A stretch of 64,000 nt of DNA from the NCBI GenBank assembly GCA_028456385.1, contig JALNQF010000012.1, forward strand, positions 434,001-498,000, in the 5' to 3' direction. Under the pieces are notes generated by a model. That model saw only the letters and a program-made list of their open reading frames with translations. It was not told the DNA's origin and made no database searches. The translations under genes and the position numbers were made by a program. This document shows positions 55,401 through 64,000 of this stretch, in pieces (within the stretch, counting starts at the first letter, position 1; every line of letters starts with the position of its first letter). The stretch is from Ophiosphaerella korrae. Lineage: Eukaryota; Ascomycota; Dothideomycetes; Pleosporales; Phaeosphaeriaceae.

Positions 55401-56904
55401 AGTTATGGCCAGCTGGATTGCAAAGGGAGAAAAGAAGAAGCGGGCCCGGAAGGATCGGGAGAGACGGGAACGACTGAGGAAGCAGAGAACTTTACTGTTG
55501 GAAACAGAGAATGCGCCTGCAGATGCGCATACCGAAACCGAAGCAACGACTACTCAAGCTAACGATGTAACTACATTCCAAAAACCGAAAGCGCCAGCAA
55601 GTGCTCGACGAGCGAAGCGGATTGAGGAACGCCGTATAATGAAGACCTCTCAGGTATATGGAAGCTCGGGCACCATGCCAACTCTAGCTGTCCGGGGACA
55701 AGAGTCAGTAGGTCAGAAGGCCCTTACTCCAGTCAGTATGGGCCACAGCCAGACATCCAGTCTCGGCTACTCCGAGGCATATTACAAGTCCACCGCGCCT
55801 ATCGATCGAACAGAGACAGACTGGTTTGAATTGCGCGCCCAAGGCCTCGATCCAACCCTGCATCGTAAGCGTAGCTTTGGTTCCTCGTCGGATGAGGAAA
55901 AGCCAGCACTCAAATTGAAGCACCCAAAGAGGTCACCTTCGACGACTCAACGCCACTCGCAGCCGGCCTCAGCAACAGTTGCAGAACACCGTGCTCGCTT
56001 AGACGCTACCGAACAAGGTTCTAACTCTGCTCAAGCCGTGGCTGACGCTAGGCCTGCCAATAAGCGCTCATCCCTGGGTCGACGTGTGGATGACCTACTC
56101 GCTAAGGTTCGGCAGGCGATTTCTCCGGGAGGGAAGGTATCGACTCAGAAAGTGCAACACGATTTCGGTCGGAGTGTGCCTAACCTCGGGTTCTCGACAT
56201 CTTTAGCCGGTCAGTCAGTGTTAGGCAAGAGCGTGGGTACAGCAGCGATGGACAACCGACCTGCATATTGGGCTCGTAAGAGCCGCTTTGTCCCCCAACA
56301 CCTATATGGTCAAGGCCCTGAGGCAATTCGCGCCTATCGAGAACAGTACGGCCTAAACTCCCCAGCCAGCACCCGACCCAACAGCATCGAGCCTCTAGCA
56401 ATCTCATCACCTGTTCCAACACAACAGTCTTACATACCTACAAGTGGCTGTATGGAAGAGCAGTATACCGAAGAAGAATCAAGCGGAATTGAAGTCATCG
56501 ATGTAGATGCTGAGGATGAAAACGCTGTCGCCACTGAGGAGTGCGAAGACGATGAAGAGAGCGAAATTGAGGATGTTGAATCAACCATGTCAGACAATGA
56601 GAACCCCCATTGGGTTGACGGCTACGCAGACAAGCAGCACGGACAGCATGAAATGGAGGAAGACTATGAGCTTGACGAAGAAGAGGGAACTGAAGAAGAA
56701 GAAGATGAAGATGAAGAAGAAGAAGGGGGAGGAGAAGAAGTTCATGAGGATAAGGATGAGGAGGACGAGGAGGACGAGGAATCACGACAGCCTTACTACA
56801 TCGGTGCCGGACAGTGCGGCAAGCAAGCACCACATTTGCCACACGTACATCCCGCCCAGATGGGTGGAAACACCGAAGACGATGCCATCGAGCTTTCAGA
56901 CTGA
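52454..56904 (+). CDS. SAC3: Nuclear mRNA export factor Sac3 (SAC3/GANP)
   Basis: Exons 52454-52662, 52850-52937, 52985-53161, 53209-53343 and 53389-56904 give 1374 residues. Start: MSKPRGGRRGRSNGAH. The SAC3 domain runs from about residue 100 to 420: IGSCTDMCPEYERVRRIVEQD, YARSAAGMD, RSPATCLKTLNYLM, FDFLHSWIWDRTRAIRKDLR, IAILLTCLERNARFLLLSTHQM, FWAYRLILA, and later the winged-helix-like end. Next come NPFIP/NPF-rich nucleoporin-like repeats (560-740), a long charged coiled coil (830-960), and a very acidic C-terminus. Known: Sac3 is the scaffold of TREX-2 (Thp1, Sus1, Cdc31, Sem1), which links transcription to the nuclear pore. Intron 1 is long (187 bp); the others are 45-47 bp. The short second intron restores frame between DYPKRLQH and IKAARPKLRQRF. 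Confidence 0.92.
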
Positions 56905-57501
56905 GCACACATACACACAACACCAAGGACCTTGTACATCATCACCAACATATCTCCTGCAAACTTTCTTTATGTGGATACTTACTTTGCATGGCGACGG
57001 CGTTTTTTTCCTGAGGACTTAGGTCGGCTGAGTTTACGATAGTTCATGATACCCACGTTTGCACAGCGGATAGGGAGGGGGAGCATGGCTCGCAGTGAAT
57101 GAACAACGGGGGCTTGTGAATACAGAGGAATTGTATTATAGTTGTAGGATGAGAAGTGCAGAATTCAAGTTCAGGGGATAGTGTTAGGAGCTCTTTATTC
57201 TAGTGATGTGTATTGTGTGATGTGCTGGCTTAAGGTGCACTGACGGATTCTGAGTAGATGTATCAGACTGACGGCAATTGTAAGTAGATGCAATCAATAT
57301 TACGGAGATGTGGAAGACGAGCTGATCCAAACTTCAGAAAGGTCATCAAATCAGGAATCTTCATTTTCGTTTTGTAAATTATAAATTACCGGTCTGAGCG
57401 TGGAAGCTCAACACACGCGGGTATATCGCTCAAAGCACTTTTCTGTCGTCAATCCTGCCCATTCCTTCATATCTGTCAGGTACCAACGTGATGAACCAGA
57501 T
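56905..57501. other. Convergent intergenic region
   Basis: 597 bp between the SAC3 stop and the stop of the small minus-strand gene. No gene or repeat is seen. Confidence 0.5.
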
Positions 57502-57795
57502 TTACAGAGCTGAGCCCAATCTGGTTCTTGCGCCGGCAGCCCACTGTGCCTCGTATGCCGCGTTGACGCTGCGGTGGTGCTCGACGGCGTGCTGCTTGAT
57601 GCCCTTCCAGAGTTTCTTGATGGAGTCGTTCAGAGTCTTATGGGTCTTGTCCTCCGTGGGAGAAGTGAAGTGGTGCGCATCATGAGCAGACTCGTGAGAT
57701 TCACGTCTGGATTCAAGAGGAGTGGATGCGTTTGAAGAGTTTGGAGACGCGGAAGAAAGCGGGAGGACACGAGGGTGGGAATCGGTGTTGTTCAT
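57502..57795 (-). CDS. Small conserved fungal protein of unknown function
   Basis: 97 residues, one exon. The N-terminal half is Ser/Pro-rich and disordered. The C-terminal half is a probable amphipathic helix (TLNDSIKKLWKGIKQHAVEHH, then RSVNAAYEAQWAAG). No signal peptide or membrane span. The helix-rich end and clean start (MNNTDSHPR) suggest a real gene. I cannot assign a function. Confidence 0.65.
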   Translation of the reverse strand: MNNTDSHPRVLPLSSASPNSSNASTPLESRRESHESAHDAHHFTSPTEDKTHKTLNDSIKKLWKGIKQHAVEHHRSVNAAYEAQWAAGARTRLGSAL

Positions 57796-58940
57796 ACTGA
57801 AGACGATTGATTGATGTCGTAAAATTGACTTTGAGATAGGATATAGTGAGCTCGTTGGATAATTTGCTTTACTTTGTGTGATGATTCCATTTCACCCACA
57901 CATTCCTCCCCTTTATATACTCCCTACCAACAAGAAGAGATTTTTCCCACTTTTCCCTCTCGTTGCCCAGATCTCATGATCTCTGCACGTGCTCCGTGAC
58001 ATAATTTTCTCAGCGCTGCACATGTGGGTCTTGAAGTTACAGTCGCAGCGCCACGAACGACGCTCACACCGTAAGGTGTGACTACTGGACCATAACACAA
58101 AGCGTATCCATAAACCACTACAGGCAATGCTATCGCTCCTTGGAGACAAGCGTCATGGCAAAATGATCTTTAACTGCAATCCACTAACGCTGCGGTGAAA
58201 TGTAGGTATCCTCGGCTGGAGTCGGCTTATCGCAGGGCCACGAGCCGAGCAATCTCTGTCCTAGAGGCTCCACAACTACAAATGAGCGTGTCGTCCTTGA
58301 CACACGCAATGGCCGTTAGAGGTATCTCATGTGTCATAGTTGCCTTGCAAATTGCTGGTTGTTTCGTCGTGCTGCGAAAGGTCAGAAGGTATTGGCTGCT
58401 ATTTGGGGTTTGCGCGCTTTTATGAGGCTCAACGGAAAATCGTGATTGGGAATGTGATTGCCATCCTTGTATTGTCACGCTGTGGGAGGGTGATGCTGTT
58501 ATGACATCTGGTCTGGGCTGTGGACCTGCAGCGCAAGGTGTCGTCAGCCTAACGCCTACATCATCGCAATTTCGAATCGTAAAGAAGAGCAAAGATTGCA
58601 AATCTTTACCACGGTAGTGCCTGGGAATCATCGTTTTAGGCATTCGTCCCTCTTTCGTGTGGCGCACAGTTCCGCAGTAAGTTCCCCCTAAGACCCAAGA
58701 AGCCCGACATGCCGAGAAATGAACAAGGCACATTGGCTTTGAACCACCTTACCTCTGCGCACACCTCTTTATTCGTTAGATGCAAGGCTGAATCCTACGC
58801 TACAATAGACGTTGGATATAGAGGTACTCTTGAATACAAAAAATACATTTGCTGTAGCACCTGCCATGCCTTTTTTCTAGCGGACCTTGTTGTGTTACAA
58901 CACCGACTTTTTCTGCTGTTACTAAGCTTGTTCTTTGCTA
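57796..58940. other. Intergenic region bordering the AT-rich block
   Basis: 1.15 kb of normal-composition DNA; CpA and TpG are still frequent. It contains the promoter of the small gene ending at 57502. An open frame at 58227-58733 (minus) has no domain and is not called. Confidence 0.45.
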
Positions 58941-58944
58941 AGCT

Positions 58945-59495
58945 AGCTAACAGGGTTCCGAGCCACCCGGGGTTTCGAGCCACCCCTCAGAAACCAGCCA
59001 CCTATCTAAAAATCGTGTTATCTCAACAACTACCCTACTAAAATAGACAACTATAAAGAGTCTATATAAGTAGCTATTAGTAATCTTAATACTAGTGTTT
59101 TTTTAAGTTAAAGAGCTGCTACAAAGGCGTACAAGATCCCTTAAGCTACGCTCTCTACGCGTATACGTAGTATATAGAACAGCTAAACTAGCTATATATA
59201 CTAGTAGTAATTAACTCTAGACTAAGAAGAGTTTTTTATACAATAGATCCTTAAAGAAGATATATATACTTTTCCTCTCTTATACACTTGCGCTTAAGAA
59301 ATAGTAAATTAAATCCTAAAGATAAATAGAGATAATAATCTTATAAGTAAGTATTAGCTATCCTTCTTTATTAAGTATAACTTATATATTATATTAATTA
59401 TAAGTAGAAAGATAAAAGCTATATAAGCTAAAAAAGTAATATAAAAATAAGTATATATATTTCTTAAGTTCTTTAAAAGTACTTATATTATTACG
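58945..59495 (+). mobile_element. RIP-degraded 5' part of a Fot1/pogo-type DNA transposon
   Basis: Repeated GAGCCACCC motifs at about 58958-58987 resemble a transposon end. From about 59043 the plus strand, read through many stops, keeps one frame with the shape of a pogo/Tc5 transposase N-terminus. It has a RAAT-x-AYKIP helix-turn-helix part, then LTLD-EEFFIQ-ILKEDIYTFP and FFIKYN, the CENP-B/Tc5-type DNA-binding region. Stops lie where Gln, Trp or Arg codons are usual, as expected from C-to-T RIP changes. The frame ends near 59490, where LTR sequence begins, so the element is interrupted. No functional product is possible. Confidence 0.6.
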
Positions 59496-59503
59496 CTATA
59501 GGC

Positions 59504-59651
59504 TGTAGTAGGCTATAGCTATATAAAGCACAAGCAAGGGCGAGGGCCCTTAGGTAATATATACTGTTCTACTCCTATATTTAACGTTATTAAATACTCG
59601 GTTACCTTTTTAGGTTTGTTTAGCGTAGTAGAGTAAAGCTACTACATAATA
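59504..59651. mobile_element. RIP-altered LTR copy, same family as 32608-32783
   Basis: Starts TGTAGTAGGCTATAG and shares AGGGCCCTTAGGTAATATAT and the following ACTGTTCTACTC with the less altered LTR at 32608-32783. Differences are mostly C-to-T or G-to-A. It sits directly at the break of the pogo transposase frame. It may be the left LTR of the element whose gag-like part follows on the plus strand. Confidence 0.65.
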
Positions 59652-59873
59652 TATATAAGGCTAGGTATAAAAGCTAAAGATATATAGAATATAAATAAGA
59701 TTAAGAAAGCTTTAAGAATATATATAAATACTAGAGTACTTATAAGTAGCTAGAAAAAGAAAGCTTACTATTAGTTACTAAATATTACAATACTAAGTAG
59801 TAGGTAAGCTGTTATATTATACGTAATTAGGCTAGGTAATATAGTATAGTAGAACACGTAACTATTTAGTAGT

Positions 59874-59970
59874 AAACGCTCTAGAGCGAACGCTCTAGAG
59901 TAAATACTCTAGAATAAGCGCTCTAGAGTAAACGCTCTAGAGTAAGCGCTTAGGAATAAACACTAAATAG
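59874..59970. repeat. 14-bp tandem repeat with palindromic CTCTAGAG core
   Basis: About six units of roughly 14 bp, each built around CGCTCTAGAG followed by TAAA/TAAG/CGAA spacers. The last units decay (CGCTTAGGAATAAACACT). The core is self-complementary, so the array can also be read on the other strand. It lies inside the RIP block between the LTR and the gag-like segment. Confidence 0.8.
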
Positions 59971-60449
59971 TAAGTATATAGGAACGTTAATAGACCTTTA
60001 TAGACTATTATATTTAATCTCTTTTTTATACTCTTATCTTAATAGAGTATTATAACTAATACTTTAATTAGATTCTTATCTATCTATTAATACTTATATA
60101 CCTTATAATACTCTAATAAAAGCTAACTATTAATTAAGTTAAGTAACTAACTTATTTATTAACTTTACCTATCTTATAGAAGCTTACTTACTCTTATTAC
60201 TTTTACTTAGTTCTAAGAACTTAATATATTAAATACTTTTAAGATAAGTAATACGTTAATAAATATAGATAACTAGCGTATAAGAGTAACCTATATAGCT
60301 ACTTCTAAGGTTACTAAGCTAGACTTCTACTATAGAAAATAAAATAAGCTTAAGCTATAAATCTTATAACTTAATTTCTTCTTTAAAGTAAACTAAGTTT
60401 AAGATAAAAATAGAGCTATACTTATATTATCTTATATAAAGAGTAAAGT

Positions 60450-61030
60450 AGAGAAATAGGTTATACTATACTTTAAGAATACTTTAATAATAATAATAGT
60501 AACTATAACAAGATATTAAAAGAATAGATTAAGTTTAAAGATAAAGTATAATAAGCTTTTCTACTAGTAAATAAAATAGTAGTAGTAAAGTATATAATAT
60601 AGTAGCTATAATAATATAAAGTAGTAGTAGACTATACTAATAAATTCTAAAGCTACGTAATATAAATAGAATAGAATAATAAGTTATTAATAAGGATATT
60701 TTAATAAAAACTTAAAAATAATATTTAAAGTAAGCTAATACGTAGTAAAGCTATAATTAAGATATTAGAAGACTTAATAGAAAAAGTAATTTAAGTTAAT
60801 AACTATATATATAAATATATAGTAAAAGCTAAGAATAGTAAAGTACTATATATAGATAATAAAAAGTATAAACCTAAGTATAAGTAGTAATATAAATATA
60901 AGAACTACTAAGTTTAGAGTAGCTATAAATACTTTAAGCTAGATAAGATATACGTTAATAATATAAACCTAAGAAAACTAGAATACTATTTGTAATAGGC
61001 TACTTGCGTTAACTACTAGTAGCTATTAAG
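60450..61030 (+). pseudogene. Degraded retrotransposon gag-like segment
   Basis: Read through stops, one plus-strand frame gives KLIRSKAIIKILEDLIEK and NNYIYKY. This resembles the gag region of Ty3/Gypsy elements that precedes the zinc knuckle (a ..TLEDLI..A..ID..LY pattern). A later LDKIYVNNINLRKLEYYL follows, where a PMELDAT...C-x2-C knuckle would be expected. Cysteine codons appear converted to Tyr or stop. The call rests on weak, hand-made similarity. Confidence 0.4.
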
Positions 61031-61949
61031 GTATTAGTAGATTAAGAGTTAATAGTAAAGCTCGTATAGATAATCTATAATAACTAATATTAATAGAAGA
61101 TATTTTGTAATTATCTTGTATTAGCGTTCTATAGTTAAAGGATTAAATTACTAATACTATCCTAATAATACGTATTACTATTACTATATACTTGTACTAA
61201 TCTATTTATATAACCTTATAGATTACTCTAATCTATTATACGTATTTATAGATTACTTTATAGGTTACGTATCTAGGTTGTAGTTTATTTCCTAATCTAG
61301 GTTATTACTCTACTTATCTTATATTTTGTTATTACTTATATTAAGGCTAATTAGTTCTATCTTAATTTCTCTTGTTATACCTATAATACTATCTCCCCTT
61401 CTAGGTAGGTTTTAATTTCTCTACTCTAGAGCTAAAGTTATTAATCTAGTTTCTTTATTAATATAGAGTTCTTTATCCTCTTTTATACCTACTAAGTCTA
61501 CCTTACGTTATCTTTAATTAGTAGATTACGTATTATACTATAGTATTACTATATTTCTTTATTCTTGTTATAAATCTTTAAACTTTCTATTAGATTATAT
61601 TTCCTTAAAATATAGTAAAGCGTGTAAGGCGTATATTTATACTAATATATATTTATCTTATAACCTTTCTAGTATATCTCTAGTAGAATATAAGTTAATA
61701 ATACTTATTCTTACGTCTATACTTATTTATAATAGGGAGAGCTATTAACTATACTTAAAATAAACTATCTAGATAGATTATAGAAGCTAAAAAAGAATAT
61801 AATTAGATTCTAAGTATATAAGTAAAAAACTATACCTATTTAGCTTATCTTTATAAAACAAAGGCCTTAAATAATATAAAATCTATTAAGTAGGCTACTC
61901 TTTTAGAGTCTAAGCTTAATTTTAAAGCTACTATAGAGGCTAACCTAGC

Positions 61950-64000
61950 TATTATCTTAGATAATCCTATCGTCTCTTTATCTAGTAGTAGTAGCGTAGA
62001 TTTTCTTAGTTTACTATAAAGTAGTTTAGAAGGTTTTAACTTTAGAACTCTTCTAGTTTCTTAAGGTAATTAAGGTTATCTTCTAGTTCTTATATTTCTT
62101 CCTATAGTTATCCTTTTTTATTTATTCTTATTTATTTTACTAAGTAGTAGTTCCTACTATTATAGAACTAATATACTAAGATTTCTTTAACTTTCTATTT
62201 TTCTTATTCTTTATACGTATCTACCTTATACACTAGTAGTTCTATATCTTGTAGTACCTTTTCTAGTAGTACTATATAGAATATTAGGTATATCTTTATT
62301 TTACTTAGTAGTCTTAATTTAAATATAACTAGTATAACTTCTTTCTCTACTTTATATAGTCTTATCTTAACGTAATCTAGTTTTAAGCTTAATTATTTAC
62401 TTTTAATATTTCTTTATAGTAACTATACTTTTTTCTTCTTTTTAAATTAAGGTCTCTTTATATATCTCTTATTATAATATTTTATTATATAATCTTATAG
62501 AAACTCTACGTCTTATTTTAATTAGTTATATATATTCTTAAGTCTATTAGTAAGGTTTTCTCTTCTTAGAGACTAAGATATTTTAATTCTTAGTATTTAG
62601 TATACGTTAAGGTTAAATCTATAGTTTATAAAAAAGAGTAATACTTTTATTACTATATTCTTTACGCTATTATATACTAACTATACTATAGGTAGTAACT
62701 ATACCTAATTATTCTAGTTATAGTTAAGGTAGTATCTTAAGTATTATTCTACTATCTAATTTATACGTTCTAATTGTCTATCTATCTATAGGTAGTATAC
62801 TATTAACATTATATATTTAATTCCTAATTATACTATTATTATTCCCTATAGTTTTAATATAAATCTTACGTCTCTATCTATAATAATCTTATCTAGTAGT
62901 CTATATTAGCTAATTATAGTTCCTAGAACCTAGTATATAGTAACTTCTATCCTACTTTTCTCTTTATATAGTCTAAAGTATAAGTACTTTATAAGTTTAT
63001 TTACTATTATTAGGATTCTATTATACTTAACTCCTAATATTAGGTTTTTTAACTTAGGTAGTTTTGTAATAAAATCTATTATAATAACTCTCTAAAGTTT
63101 TTCTAGTACTTTAATTAGTTATAATATTCTATATAGTACGTATCTACTATACTTATTTCTATAGTATTCTATATAGTTTTGTAGTACTTCTATTACTAGT
63201 TGTCTTACTCTTAGGATATAATAATCTCTTAGTAGTCTATCTAGTATTTTATTAATTCCTTAATATCTATATACTAGTAGTTTGTAGAATTATTATATAA
63301 ATTCTCTTTATATTTTTCTTAAAATATACGTTTTTCTATAAGCTTATATAAGGCCTTCTTAGATCTTAAGTTTCTCTAATTCTTTAGAGGCCTTTCTTGT
63401 TTCCTTCTAAATCTATTTATCTAGCTCGCTACTTTTTCTTTTAAGTATTATAGCTATTTTTAGTATATTTAGAACTAAATATCTTTCTTTATTCTTAATT
63501 AGAACTATACTAGTAGTATTTACTTCTTCTTATAAGTCTAGTTTTCTACTAAGAGTATCTATAAATTAGTTATCTTTCTCTTTTATATATATAACTTTAA
63601 AGTTAAATATTAATAAGAACTCCTACTATCTTATATAGTATTATAATAAGTCTTTATTTATTATAAATCTTATAAGATTTTTATAGTCTATATAGACTTT
63701 TATTTAGTATTTTACTCTTTATAAGTATACTCTCTATTATTTAAATACTTTATAGATTACTAGTATCTCCTTATTATAAATTAAGTAGTTAAGCTCTACT
63801 AGCTTTATTTTCTTAGAGAAGTATTTAACTAAATATTTTTATTTTATAGTTTAGTCTTCTTGTATTAGTACTATTCTATAGACTAAATTAGATATATCTA
63901 TTTTTACTATTACTAGTAGTTCTAGGTTATATATTCTAATAACTAGGTTTTCTATAAAACGTTATTTAATCTAACTAAATACTTTTTTATATTCTTAAGT
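61950..64000 (-). mobile_element. RIP-degraded Ty3/Gypsy chromovirus pol (RT/RNase H, integrase, chromodomain), partial
   Basis: Read 5'-3' on the minus strand through many stops, the order is that of a chromovirus. The RNase H region comes first, with FFSKKIKLVELNYLIYNKE (63770-63830) and YIDYKNL (about 63665-63690). The integrase follows, with IDFITKLPKLK and ILIIVNKLIKYLYF (about 62980-63095), IDRDVRF, and a YHPQTDGQ-like stretch near 62770-62800. A chromodomain-like end (VKEILVY, NYYLVK, EDNLNYLKKLEEF) lies at about 62040-62200. Stops fall at Gln, Trp and Arg positions, as RIP produces. The reverse transcriptase start, protease and gag lie beyond 64000. It is inactive. Confidence 0.78.

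Larger units (their letters stand above)
59060..64000. repeat. RIP-affected AT-rich transposon block (continues past the window)
   Basis: From about 59060 the base composition changes abruptly. CpA and TpG dinucleotides nearly vanish while TpA becomes very common. For example, 60001-60180 contains no CA or TG at all. No open frame of useful length exists in any frame. This is the signature of exhaustive repeat-induced point mutation of duplicated DNA, a process known in filamentous ascomycetes. Transposon parts can still be recognised inside it and are listed separately. Confidence 0.92.

Noticed and set aside
58227..58733. 168-codon minus-strand open frame near the RIP boundary
   Set aside because: No domain, scattered cysteines without pattern, no supporting neighbour.
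59874..59970. Regular repeats considered as a CRISPR array
   Set aside because: Spacers are only a few bases and not unique; this is a eukaryotic tandem repeat inside transposon DNA.

Overview
The window reads as nuclear DNA of a filamentous ascomycete, most likely a dothideomycete of the Pleosporales type (inference). The grounds are introns of about 47-70 bp with CTAAC/CTGAC branch sites, a typical fungal housekeeping gene set, and an AT-rich transposon block stripped of CpA/TpG in the way repeat-induced point mutation (RIP) does. Exon limits were worked out by hand from splice signals, reading phase and family similarity.

Layout. 0-13.4 kb is gene-dense: SUMO E1 subunit AOS1 (+), GPI mannosyltransferase I subunit PBN1 (-), a SARAF-type store-operated calcium entry regulator (+), a PAS/hybrid histidine kinase (+), an ankyrin-CorA fusion (-) and a membrane-anchored protein with a divergent pepsin-like core (+). 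13.4-30.3 kb holds an UPF0303/HbpS-like protein (-), two low-complexity regulatory-type proteins (one with a PNRC/EDC1 decapping motif), RBX1 (+), SPC1 (-), a canonical CorA Mg2+ transporter (+), CDC34 (+), RVS161 (-) and mitochondrial tryptophanyl-tRNA synthetase (+). 30.3-41 kb is gene-poor. It has an RTA1 membrane protein, a transcription-factor-like gene without a zinc cluster, a solo LTR with target duplication and a 192-bp MITE. 41.3-57.8 kb holds a YCF1-like ABCC transporter, a YDR124W-like/DUF2841 protein, the mRNA-export factor SAC3 and a small conserved protein. From about 58.9 kb to the end lies a RIP-degraded transposon graveyard: the 5' end of a Fot1/pogo-type DNA transposon broken by an LTR, a gag-like segment on +, and on - the RNase H, integrase and chromodomain part of a Ty3/Gypsy chromovirus.

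Functional links. RBX1 and CDC34 are the RING subunit and the E2 of SCF ubiquitin ligases; they lie about 5 kb apart and each needs a GC-AG intron. AOS1 adds a third ubiquitin-like pathway gene. PBN1, SPC1 and the SARAF protein act at the ER. The two CorA-type proteins and the ABCC pump are membrane transporters or transporter-like. I see no biosynthetic cluster, CRISPR array, rRNA or convincing tRNA. No clear-cut new system is visible. The most unusual items are the divergent pepsin-like protein, the ankyrin-CorA fusion without the GMN motif, the zinc-cluster-less transcription factor, and the linked LTR/MITE/pogo relics.
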